From: Puffinus mauretanicus
Lineage: Eukaryota; Chordata; Aves; Procellariiformes; Procellariidae
Length of the DNA: 64,000 nucleotides
Direction: 5' to 3'
Assembly: GCA_023333565.1 (NCBI GenBank)
Contig: JAJKFH010000611.1
Coordinates: forward strand, 1 to 64,000
This document shows positions 24,947 to 36,246 of this stretch, piece by piece. The translations under genes and the position numbers were made by a program. Position 1 is the stretch's first letter, and each line of letters opens with the position of its first letter. The notes beneath the pieces were generated by a model that did not search any database, was not told where the DNA came from, and saw nothing but the letters and a program-made list of their open reading frames with translations.

Positions 24947-27310
24947 TTCCAAGATTTTGCCAATTCCAAGGTTTTGCCAGTTTTAAGCTACTGATTTTGT
25001 CTTTGTTGGTACTATAATTATTGGGAAGAAGAGCAAATACTTTGAAAAGATATCAGGAACCATGTAATACAGAAATGGAAATGACTGTTTTCCACAGTAG
25101 CCCTTTTCTTGAGCAGAACTTTTTAGGACAATTTCAAAGGACTTTCTTATTAACCACCCATGTCATTTGTATTAATATATTGTTGTTTTATAGGTCCATA
25201 GTATTCCTGTGACAAACAGATGTGTCTTCCATGAAGTCACCATTTGCACCATTGGTGTGAATTTAGCATTTCTATATCAGTGGTTGAAACTGTTTTAAAA
25301 ATTCAGTTTGATCTCTGTGGGATTATAAACTCACATATTCAGACCTTTATTTCATATTGTTGCTGAAATGTATTTATGTAATTTTTAGGTATCTCCTGCA
25401 TATGCAGAAAATATTTGTGGAATACATTTAATACAGTTTACACCCCTGACAGTCAGAGTGATTATACTTCTTATCTTAGTTCTTATAAACATTTTCTCAT
25501 TGACCTTAATAACTAAGAACACTTAGCCTAGGAAAGAAGTTATATTTGTCTCTAATGCAGACATCATTGCATTAGCTGTGCCTGACATATCAGATCAGAA
25601 TATGTAAATTTATTGGATATATTAATAACTCACACCTTAGCTGATGGAAAATTTGGAGTATTACAATATAAAAGAGGCTTGCCCACAACATTTACAGAAA
25701 AGGATAAAGAAACTCATCTTCAAGCTGCTGTGTGCCCTCATTATACTTGTTAAAATAATAACATTTATCGTCTAAGCATTTTTCCCTCTAAAAGGAAAAA
25801 ATTGTAATTAACTTACATGAAGTAAAATCTCTATAAATTAATTAAATGAAAAGAGAAATTAATTTGAAGGGAAAAATCAATCAGGAACAAACTTTATTAA
25901 ATACAGTAGAACCATTAATATTCATTTCACTGAAATTAATACAATTAGAAATGGCTAGCAAGGAAGATGGCAGAAATCTATTCTCTCTACAATGGAGGAA
26001 TTGTTCCATGATCCTCTCTGCAAAACACGGCTTCATACATTTCATTGCAAATTGCCTTCTGATACCAACTGTATTATAGATTTTAGTTTCAAAATTGAAT
26101 GCTAGTAGTTTTTCAGACACGAGATTCAAATTCCAGCCTGAGTTTTATCTCAAGAAAATGGTTCCATACAATATTTAAATAAAATATGTACAGCTATCAT
26201 TAACAGCACTGCACAAAGTGTTCTGCTTTATAGACTGCTCTGTGATAGCCAGTCCCCTGGGGTAGATGTTTTCTAATTTAGGTAAGGTAGGAGCAAGCAG
26301 AAACTGAGTTCTGCGATAATATTCAATCTTCACTCCTAAATGTAACATCTCTGGAATAAATCTGTATGAAAGATTAGATAGCTCTGCTACCATAAAGACA
26401 GTGATCAGAAATTTAGCCATCATGGAAAACAAAAGTAAGATACAACCCACAGGTCTATGATTCCATGTACTGACCACATCACATGACTGATTTCGACTGA
26501 AAGAGAGCACTAGAGACTTTCCTGAAGGTAGTTCACCTCCCTGGCTATGACCTCACATGTAATACATGGACAGTTTGAACATACCCAGCCCTGCAAGGAG
26601 TGGGATGTCGGGGCTTCATGGTGGCGCTGCTCCCCCCAGCACATGGAAGCAGGGGTATAACCAGTTGCTCTTCAGTATTAAGCACATATTCCATGCATAG
26701 GTGTCTATGGGATTGAGCCAAGTCCTCCGCTTATGTTGTAGTGTGTATACTATAATTTGAATATACTTATTGTGATTCATTTGTTGGTATGCATTAGCTT
26801 GTATTTGCTTTCCTTTTTGGTCTATAAACATTGTCTTCAATGTAGATGGTACTCTAAAAAGTACATGAAAAAAACAGTAGGGATAGAAGTACGAAACATT
26901 TCCTTATATCATTCCTTATATAACATTCAGACCATCATTTGTCTATATCTCCCATCTCAGAAGATTTTATAGCTGTCAAGGCCGGCTCAATGAATAACAT
27001 TTCCTGACTAAGATGAAGGGAGTCCCTTCTGCCTGCCCCTCTCTTCTGCTCACACTTTCCACAGAGGTTTAGCAGACTAGTAGATCAAGCTGTAAGTGAA
27101 AATAACATAAATATAGCCTATAGTAAGGCTGCCAATGTTAAACAGATCCCACAAGTTCTCAAAGCCTTGCACTGGCCCCACTGTAAGTGACCGTATTGAT
27201 TTCTGTCACATTCAGAGAAAACTATAGAAATACAAGCAGTTATGTCCAGTCTTGCCAGTTATAAAACATGGTCTAAATTATCTTTCAAAATATACTCATA
27301 AAAAGCTTTG

Positions 27311-27362
27311 TCTAATTATAGTAAATTATATATACTTCTAATTATAGTAAATTATATATACT
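27311..27362. repeat. Perfect 26-bp tandem duplication
   Basis: Two identical adjacent copies (27311-27336 and 27337-27362) start TCTAATTATAGTAAATTATA and end TATACT. Perfect identity in neutral AT-rich DNA implies a recent duplication, so copy number may vary between individuals. Confidence 0.95.
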
Positions 27363-27697
27363 TAAATGAACTATTTGGTGAATCTATGCTTTCCTAAAAT
27401 GTACACACAAGGAATAATATGGTAGTATTTAAAATCTTACTATGTCTATGAGATCAATAAATTATGAGATTTAACAGAATTCGCCCATATTTTTTCCTGA
27501 ATAAAGGAATTATTAACCAAATGATGCTATTAGATGCTATTTAATTTTGTATAGCATTACCTGCATAGTATATTTCACATTACAGTGTCACAATTGACAA
27601 GAAAAGCAAGAATAGAGAAGAATATTGTGCGATATTGCCAGACTACCACAGCCATTGAAACCTTGACTTGTTAACTTCCTGATTAGCTTTCAGACAT

Positions 27698-27720
27698 GTC
27701 AAGATTGTCATAATCTTGAC
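27698..27720. repeat. Perfect inverted repeat (9-bp arms, 5-bp loop)
   Basis: GTCAAGATT, loop GTCAT, AATCTTGAC forms a perfect hairpin. It overlaps a second possible pairing (TTGTCA at 27705 with TGACAA at 27717). It is too short to be a microRNA precursor by itself. Confidence 0.8.
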
Positions 27721-28000
27721 AATTATGAGACAAGTTTTCTCTCATTCACATTCTTCTGCTTTCAAAAAAGAACAGAAAATATTTTTTTTAGAAGTAAGTA
27801 AGAAGGATTTTCTGAAATGTGGGGCATATTAAAGCAAGTTTAGCTATTTGAGGAAATCATGAACTTTCAAATCACTGTGGATACTCACGGTGAAAAAGTA
27901 CTTACTGATAAACCACCTAAAATCCTTCATAGTATAAAGCTTCAAAGCAGTGTAAATTCTTCAGGCAGAATATGCACATATCAAATTTTTATGTGACCTA

Positions 28001-28085
28001 GGGCCAAATCTTCAGCCAGTCCAACTCACAGTAGATTCATTATCTTCAATGAAATGCTGCTGATCCATGCTTAGAGTACTGACCC
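28001..28085. repeat. Near-complete ancient palindromic (MITE-like) repeat
   Basis: The left arm GGGCCAAATCTTCAGCCAGT and the centre ATCTTCAATGAAATGC are followed by a right arm GCTGATCCATGCTTAGAGTA ending GACCC. This follows the amniote palindrome GGGCCAGATCCTCAGCTGGT, then TTGACTTCAATGGA, then CTGATTTACACCAGCTGAG and TGGCCC. It is flanked by TA on both sides. No transposase is present, so it is a non-autonomous relic. It is the best preserved of the copies in this window. Confidence 0.65.
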
Positions 28086-30799
28086 ATAATCTTTTAATAC
28101 ACCTTAGCTGATTAGTGCTGATTCTGCTTTCTGTAACTATTTTCATGGTATTATTCCATTTACTTTTCTGGAACTCATTTGCTCAAATGTGAGAGAGATC
28201 CAAATCTGGGCCTTAATGCAGCCTAGGCACTTAAGCCACTTTACAGTAGATACCATGTAGTAGCTATAAGATACATTAAAGAGTACATACTTGAAAGCAA
28301 AGGGGCAAAAAACTGCAACCAAACAAAACAATGATATCTGCACAAAGGAATAAATCCCAGCACTGTACCTGGTAAAGGACAATCTACCAACACCACACAT
28401 TTATTCCAGCAGACCTAAGTCTGCTTGTAAACTCACAATTACTGTCATATTCTCAACGACAGCTGCCTGTGCTGCCATGAAAAAAAGCCTGGTGTGTGCA
28501 TCCACATTGGCATCCCTGATTCCACTGTGGTACAACCCATATACAGCTCAGACCTCATTTATCAAAGAAAATTAGGAACTTTGTGTGGCCCCGACTAGCC
28601 TATATTTCTCATCCAAGATCTCCCTCCATCACCTGCATGACCTAAGAGCCCTAAGGGGATGGTAGAAATTCCCCATATTGTTCTTAAAACTGATCCTTGA
28701 TCACAATACCTATATTGAAAAGCGTAGACTTAATATGTGCCCATGAAAAAAGGAAGTAAAGCCTTAACAAATTCGCATTTCAAAGGCACTAGATGTTCTC
28801 AAAGGCAAACTTGCTTTCTTGGCAACATCCACAGCATGTGTAGAGCCAATTACAAGTACTCTCAGCTTTATCTAGTCAATGGTTGGACCAGCTGTTCCAG
28901 GAAATTGAAGCATTCAGGAGTCATATAAGTACAAGACAAAAAAGTGGGAAAGAATCTTCTAAAGAAAGAAAATATGTTTTAACCTTCTTGGAACTCAAAA
29001 ATAGCTAGAGAAGTTTGATCTAAGTATTCCAAGAGACTCAACATCAAACAAAAAAACCCAGGAAAAAAACCCTGTAGGCCAGAATACATTTTGTGCTTGC
29101 TAAAAATATGTGAAAACCAGAATTAAATAAAAATGTTTTGAAACCTGAATTCTAACAATCTACGCAAAAATTTCTTAAAATATTAGACCGGGAAATAGTT
29201 GTAAAAAAATCTCTTCAATCTACAAGTTCTAAATTAGTATTTTAGGTAAACAAAACAAAACAAAACAATAATGATGAATGATGTTCTGAGTTCACTTATT
29301 CTCTTTATGGTATTGATGACATATGTCTTCAGCTTATTTATGGAAAGAAAGACTCATTTTCTTCTCTTTTTGGCATTGTTGAGACAGAAAAATTTATAAA
29401 AAATAATCTGTCTTCCTAATTGCTTCATATATCAACCCCCAAATAGACTGCATTGCAGAAAACAAATTTGTAGAAAAAATACATGTCTGCTAAGTGTATG
29501 TTATGCTAAGGAGTCAACGTTCAGTGTTTTTATGTCTTGGAAAATGCATAAACTGTCAGAAAATGTATGCAAAAAGCTTTGAGAAATCTCAAGACATAGC
29601 TGCTGTAGATAGCATACAAACTCCTAATTGTAGGAGGCAGCTCTTGGAGATATATAAATGGTACTGTTTTTTCCTTTTAATTGTACATCATCAATATAAT
29701 CTCTTCCCTCTGCCTTTTTGAGTTGTTCACCAACAACAGTTTGTAACAGAAATTGTCAACTGTGTGTAAGTCGCACACAAACAGGGCAGGAAAAGCAGTA
29801 GTATACCCATATGAATGTCACGATGCCAAGACATAACAATTGCTGCTTGCTAAATAACAGACCATTTAAAATTTACCAAATGTTTAACTAAACTAAAATT
29901 TTAAGTACAAAGAATCATGTAAATCACAGAGCCTACGCCTAGAAACTTTGTCTCAACTAGTTAACAGACTCCTCCATAATACTAAAATGTTTTAATACTT
30001 TAAACTTTATCTGTCAGTGCAGTGTAGCACATAAAGTGCACCTAAGTGGTGCTTACTGATCTCAGAGATGTGAAAGTGTTCTCATTACTCATCATGCAGG
30101 AATCTTTTGTCGATTAGTTCTTCTAATACAATTTTTGGCAAATTGGTTAGGTCTGAATTTTTGTGGAACAAAAAGGTCTTATACACCAAACTTTGACTGG
30201 TGCAGATGAAGACATACATGCCAATGAGCGTTAATCCATTTTGTAAGAGTATGTTTTTATTTATTTTACACATTTTATGCACAGATATAAAGGATTTTAT
30301 ACCTTGTGTGCATTTCCAAAAAGTGAGAGCAATGTGGGTTTTTTTCTACCAGCCCACTAATTCATAACATACAAGATACTTCATTTCTCTGTTCACACAG
30401 TTAACTTGTAGTTGAGGACACCAAGGTAACTTGAGTTTTAAGAGAGGAAATAGAAGAATTTTTCAGCAATATGTAGCATGCAGGCACTGGTTGTTCTTCT
30501 ACTGTTCTGAGGACCTCAAAAACACTTATCAGAAATGGAAAAGAAAACATTTCCATGCTTTCTACTGCTTTTTTCTGCCTATTTGTTGGAGGAATTGACA
30601 AGATAGGGCAGAGAATACAGACACCTTTACCAATGTCCTACTTTTGACTTGCTAGAAACAGTTGGGATGAAGGAGCAATGACCAAGCGAATGATCTTGAG
30701 TCAGAGTTGCACAGTTGCACCAGCAGGAACGTACTAATGAGGTATTGCAACAGACTGGCAAGGCAGCACTGTGGGCCTCTTCATGAGTTGAAAACCACG

Positions 30800-31915
30800 A
30801 CGGAAGAGTACAAAAATGGACAGCAAACTCATGATTAAAAACAAATTTAAGAAACCAGCACCCAGATGTATGGCAACATCTGTAACTTTAAGATGCAAAA
30901 TAAGTACCAATTACCATGGGACAGAAAGTAGGAAGGCTAAGCCCTACAACACATTACAAGGAAAGGTCAAAAGAAAGTATGGATGTTACCTAACAGAGAA
31001 GGAGAGGAAATCAGGGATCACATAGGGAAAGCTGATATAATCTATGCCTTATTTACTTCAGTTTTCCCAAAAACCTATTTAGTGATCATAAATATAACCT
31101 CATTTTAAAAGATATTAGACTGAAACAGGGAAAGAACCAGTTAAAGAATATTTATAAAATGTAGAAATATTCACCTTGGCAGCATGACATGGATTTCAGT
31201 ATAGACTACTTAAGGGACTAGCAAAACAATCTTTGTACCATCAAGAGGATATATACGGAATATGGGATGGCCCAGAAGGCCACAGAATGTCAGATATAAT
31301 GCTTATCCTGAAAAGGAAAATAGATGCCCCTGGAAATTAGTGATCAGTTACTGCAGCTGCAATATATGAAAGGTATAATAATAATAATAATAATAATTTC
31401 TGAGGCAAAGAGAAATAACGAGGGAATAAAAAATGGAGCTGACATGAATTTGACAAGGACGAACTACATCAAATAGATTTAATTGCATTTGGGTAACTAG
31501 TCTACTGGAAAAGGGAAAAGTGTTAGATGTTTTATATATTGGTATGATAATAAGCACAGCCTAATACTTCTAATAAGCGTATTAGTAAAAAAAAAAGGCT
31601 AGAACTCCTCACTATAATATGGATACTCAACTGGATGCAAAGCAGCACTTAAAGAATAATTATCAATGATTTGGTAGCAAACTGGACACAGTGTCTGTCC
31701 CAAGACAAGTTCTGTTGAACATTCTCTCTTAGACTTCGATACAGATATATTTATAAAAAAGCACACATAAAAAATGTGCAGGTTATATATACCAATATGA
31801 GAGGGGTTGAAAGTACTTTGGAAGACAGGATCAGGTTTCAAAATGATATTAATAAATAGTTCTCAATTAGGAAGATGAAATTCAATAGGGGAAAGTATGA
31901 AGTACATTTAGAGTG
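30800..31915 (+). pseudogene. Decayed CR1 LINE ORF2 (reverse transcriptase) fragment
   Basis: The order of several blocks follows the CR1 pol open frame. GAAAGTAGGAAGGCTAAGCC (about 30922) comes first. A stretch translating to KADIIYALFTSVF (about 31030-31070) follows; this parallels the KAELLNAFFASVF-type segment ahead of the RT domain. Next is a GATATAATGCTTATCCTGAA block (about 31292), equivalent to the NIVPIFKKG region. Then come an AAATTAGTGATCAGTTACTG block like NYRPVSL, and ACAAGGACGAACTACATCAA like the CLTNL region. GAGGGGTTGAAAGTACTTTG and GATGAAATTCAATAGGGGAA (31801-31895) match the CR1 stretch after the catalytic YADD region. Frames are broken many times and the catalytic motif is lost, so the element is dead. 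A further 3' remnant may reach about 32100. Confidence 0.72.
31374..31397. repeat. (ATA)n microsatellite
   Basis: Eight ATA units lie inside the dead CR1 open frame, so this expansion arose after the element had decayed. It is likely polymorphic. Confidence 0.9.
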
Positions 31916-33191
31916 AAGACTTAGAACATACTCATTAAGGATCATTATGAAAGGTTCATTATATATTTTAGCCTAGACTGGGGAGATTTTTAAACTAGAT
32001 TATAAATTATGATCTAGGTACTTTCTCTCAGAGCTGGGCTCAGGATTGGGTATTCTTTTGAGGTGGCTACTAGACCTATATTTTTATAGTATTTTGGACA
32101 GAGGTTGTAATTTAATATGAGCGATATAATCACTTTAAATTTTATGGCAATGAATTAAATATCACAGAATGTAGTTTTAAGACCACACAGCTACTATGCC
32201 CAGAACGAGTGGCAAAGAGATTAAATGTATGTGTAACACATTTTCAAAATGCAGGCCAAAGTAAAACCTGCACCTTACACCCCCACTGCAAACCAGCAGT
32301 TTTGTGATTGAGACTCAGACTCCTCTGCAGGGAGGTGCGGTCTGTGCCTCCCTCACAGTAATGTGTTGTATTGTGCAGGAGTGAAAGGGCAAAGGAAAGG
32401 GTGTACGTCTATCACTAACACCTACCTGCTGGTAGAGTATTTTGAAAACCAGGAACATTTTATAAACAATACTTGTGTCTAATTATTTTTCTCACAAAGG
32501 TCTTTAAATGGGCAGAAGTCTAGAGCCCTGAATTCTACAAGGGCTGGGAGGCAACGTTCAGGCAGTTAATGGCAACAAGCTTTAAAAAGTCACTGACCTT
32601 CTAGGAAACTAAAATTCAGGGTCTAAACATGGGGAAAAAGAGAAACAGTGGGTCATTTTATAAGTAATTTTTAACGCAACATTTTCCACTAATCAATTTG
32701 CAGACGTTGCAATAGACAGGAATACACAGTGGTTTTTTGAAACAGTTAAGGAAACCCATGGGGGTTTATTCCATGTTCAGCAAACACTATGAGTCTCCAA
32801 AGCAGCAGGTTACATTGCCAGTTAACATCTAAGTCTAAGATCATCCACTAAGCTTCCATAGCCAGGGAAAAAAATTAATAACACAAGTTAGTGAATGATT
32901 ACTTCTGCAAATGAAGGTCATCCGGAATCTGAACACTCACGTACTGTGAACTCATTTTGTATTGTCAGGCTCCATGTTATCTCCCATAAATTAAATGTCA
33001 CCAGAAAGAAGAGCGATGCATACTCAGTTTTCTAAGGATTTCCTTGAACTAAATAAAACTTTGCCTATACTGGAGTAGGTGTGTATCATCATTATAGAAA
33101 TATGGTGTATAATGCTGGTGCTATGCTCCACTTTAGAAAATTTTAGTGACAGAGTAGCATGGCGAAAAATGACTTGATGCTCCTAATTGAA

Positions 33192-33250
33192 TCACCAGAA
33201 TTCTGCTATCAATAATTCTGTCACCAGAATTCCTGCTATTAATGTCTCTG
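33192..33250. repeat. 29-30-bp imperfect tandem duplication
   Basis: Two adjacent copies begin TCACCAGAATTC and continue CTGCTATC or CCTGCTATT, then AAT and a CTCTG-like end. Several substitutions separate them, so it is older than the perfect duplication at 27311. Confidence 0.85.
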
Positions 33251-35080
33251 TAGTTCTTTTGCAGCAGAAGTCCTTTTGCTAATTTAACTTAGTCGGCTTG
33301 AAGAGTTAGTCAGTTTTCTTACCAAAAGAACTTTCTGCCAATAGAGAACTTTAATTCTGCTAAGACAGTTTTCCAATATAGTATGGATATAGTGGTAAAC
33401 TCGTACCGGCAAGACTGTGATACTAAGTGCAAAATTTTACTACAGCATTTTTAATAATCTCCCAGGACTGGTCATCTATTATAGTGGAAGGTGCTAACAG
33501 TAGACATTAAATAGTGTATTTGACGAAAGGCCAATATAAGTGGTGTTAAAGTCCAGGGTGTATCCCACTCTTTCAGATTCAGGTGAAGGATTAAGTGAAA
33601 TTGTTTATGTAGCCATGAGAGCAGTGAACAAGAAAGCAACTGCTCAGGGCAAACAGGAGATTAACACTGAGAGATGGGCTGAGAGCTTTCCACGTTGCAA
33701 AAGTGTGCTGGAAGCAGGAAGCAAACAGGAAACCAGAAATAGTTGTGACAAAATGATATATTATTGAAAAGTATCTGCCACTGCTTTCAGCTGTCTGCTG
33801 AACACTGCTTCATTCCAAAGGTTGCCAGTGCAGGGGAATTTTGCTGAGCCTGAGAGGGAGTCTTGGATTGCTGGGACTTTGTTGGAGGCTACGGGAGCTA
33901 AGCTGGAAAGGATATTGCAACAACAGGCTGAGAGAGGTTGGGATTTTTTCCAGAAATTTTAAAGAATTTGGTTTTTTTTTAGAGTAAAACCAAATTAAGC
34001 ATATATATCACTAGTCAATTAAAACCCCTGGTATTTTTAGCAAGCACTAGTTGCTTTGTAGCTGTATAGTTCTTTTTGTTTTGCAGGACTTTATAGAGGA
34101 TTAAGAATAGATAGCAAAAGGAATGATGTATAATATATATCGCCTACATTATCCTGCTGTTGTCAAGTAGCAGAAACTCATAAATAAATTCATAAACTCA
34201 ACAGGAGTTTATAATGAAATTAATATTGACACTAGTAAGCTCTTCATCAAACAGTGCAACCCAAAGATCTAATGGTCTATAAAATAATTCTGAGTCCTGT
34301 AACAGCTGAGAAGCATCTCTTAAATGAAAGAATAGATGAATGGTCATCTTCTAACCTTGATTACTAGGAGAATAATAAACTTCACAGTCCACGGAGCCTG
34401 CTTCACCCATGGAACGATCACTGCCAACAAAACTCTCATATTCTCAGAGCTGACAAAGGAATTATAAAATGTTTTCTTTCATTTTATGTCTGCCATGTCA
34501 AATTCTTAAAAGACCATTGCCCCAGAAGGTCAAACTTCCAGTGCAATGAGAATTAAATGCTGGTTAGTGTTTTTTAGCGTTTTTCTCCCTAAATGTCATA
34601 TCCAACTATATATTTATTTTATCTTTAAGGAAGACTTAAACTCCCCTCAAAACTCTTTGATTACTTAATATATTTTGAGAATAGTGAGTATTTGAAATGC
34701 AGCTCTTCTTTAAATAAAACCCTCCCAAAACTAAACAGATGGATCTTTTTAGTTAAATTTCTAACCTTCATGAAAAAATGAAACATTTGTATCAAACATC
34801 TCTTAGTCTAGAAAGTTTCTCATTGGGAGGAAAACCATCTTCCAGTTACATTTGACGGATGTTACTTATTCTAATCTATCTGCAGCTCATAGTTAATGAT
34901 CCCATAGCCTCAGACATGGATGAAAAATGTATGTGCAAAAGAGTAAACCTGAGAGAAGGTGCAAAAACCAGCATAGCCACTATCCAATTAGAGGAAAAGA
35001 GCAATGTCTAGAGAAGACTACAACATGTTCTGTAGAAGTGAAGTTCTTTTCAAGGATGAGGCTGCCTTATTCTAAACAAC

Positions 35081-35110
35081 TCCTTCCCCCCCTCCCTCCT
35101 TTCTTCCCCC
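35081..35110 (+). repeat. 30-bp uninterrupted polypyrimidine tract
   Basis: Thirty consecutive C/T bases, with two long C runs, are followed by more T/C-rich sequence up to about 35145. Tracts like this can adopt triplex (H-DNA) form and resemble splice-acceptor tracts; an AG follows at once (CCCCCAGAAG). No exon with coding potential is evident after it. Confidence 0.75.
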
Positions 35111-36217
35111 AGAAGTGATTTCTCTTTCTCATCCCTTTCTTTTTATATTTTTTTTTATAAGCTGCTTTCAAAAACATATCTTAATGTTCTGGGTGACTTT
35201 TGCTGCCATCTCTTTATCTAGCTGCACAAATTCACTTTCATGCATGAGCTCCAAGATGTCCAAAAAACCAAACTGACGAATTCTTAAAAGCATACCCAGA
35301 CTGCCAGCCCTCAGAAATGCTTTTTTAGCCCCATAACAGGATTACTATAAGCTTTGGTTTCCTTAACACCAATGTTCAATAGGCAAAGCAGCCACATCTG
35401 CCTCTGAGCATGCCAATGTGCACACTTATATTTAAATCCAAGGTTTTTCAGTGACATCAGCTAGACTTTCAAAGAGTTGTAAAATACAAATAGAGTTGTT
35501 CTATGGCTTAAAGATTAACGTTACAATACCTGGAAATCAACCTTAGAACTAAGCACTATTAAATTTTCAGAATGTGTTAGAAGTCTCCAGATCTTTCTTC
35601 AGGAAAGTACATTAATCCTTTTCAAGAGTAAATGCTAAGTATTGATTTCCAATGTTAAAAGTAAATGACCTGAATTCATTGTATGGTTAAAACCACATAA
35701 TGTGTATATTTTAACCTTTTATTCTAGTCTACTTCCATACATGCTTTTCTTAAGTAAGAATTGGACAGTATTGAAATCATTTGCAAAGCTTGCTAATGAA
35801 TAAATTTCAAAATATATCCCAGAAGAAAATCAAAGCCAACCTAGTCAGACCTAAAATGGTACAGCAAATGAATATAAATAACCTCAACAGATACATCAAG
35901 ATATGACAGACTGGCATTTTGATGTAAAAAACAGCATTAGTAAGTACAAGCACATACAGAAAGCACTATTGCTGGAAATTGAACTGAAGTCTGATAAGAT
36001 TAGCTAAAATATGTGAGGTGAAGATAGAAGAATAACTATGAATTTGTTTCTCAGTTTTCAGCTCAATGGGTTATATTTTACATAGGATGCTGCATAGGAT
36101 ATATACTCTGTATTCTAAAACCCTTCGTTGTTACGTATTAAAATTGAACGTGCAGCCTCAGAACTTCAACATGGGAAATATATCTGAGTTTTTTATGTTT
36201 TAACAGAATGACAGATG

Positions 36218-36246
36218 GATCTGCCCCAGCTGGTATAAATTAGAGA
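36218..36246. repeat. Ancient amniote palindromic repeat fragment
   Basis: GATCTGCCCCAGCTGGTATA followed by AATTAGAG corresponds to the GATCTGGCCCCAGCTGGTGT / AAATCAG arm of the same old repeat group. Only one arm is recognisable. Confidence 0.45.

Larger units (their letters stand above)
24367..30790. other. AT-rich unique DNA, no gene seen
   Basis: Nothing coding is apparent. The block holds two ancient palindromic-repeat fragments (24908 and 28001), a perfect 26-bp tandem duplication (27311) and a nested inverted repeat (27698). Around 26437-26466 the words ACAACCCACAGGTCTATGATTCC recall a CR1 3' tail, but there is not enough sequence around it to call. Confidence 0.6.
31916..36210. other. 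AT-rich unique DNA, no gene seen
   Basis: No exon is recognisable. A somewhat GC-richer segment at about 33600-33930 is open for 75 codons (33540-33767) but resembles no family I know. A 29-30-bp tandem duplication (33192) and a polypyrimidine tract (35081) are the only structured items. Confidence 0.6.

Noticed and set aside
26437..26466. CR1 3' tail suggested by TCTATGATTCC
   Set aside because: Only one 8-mer-like word and a short CAACCCA fit; the upstream sequence does not align with any CR1 3' region.
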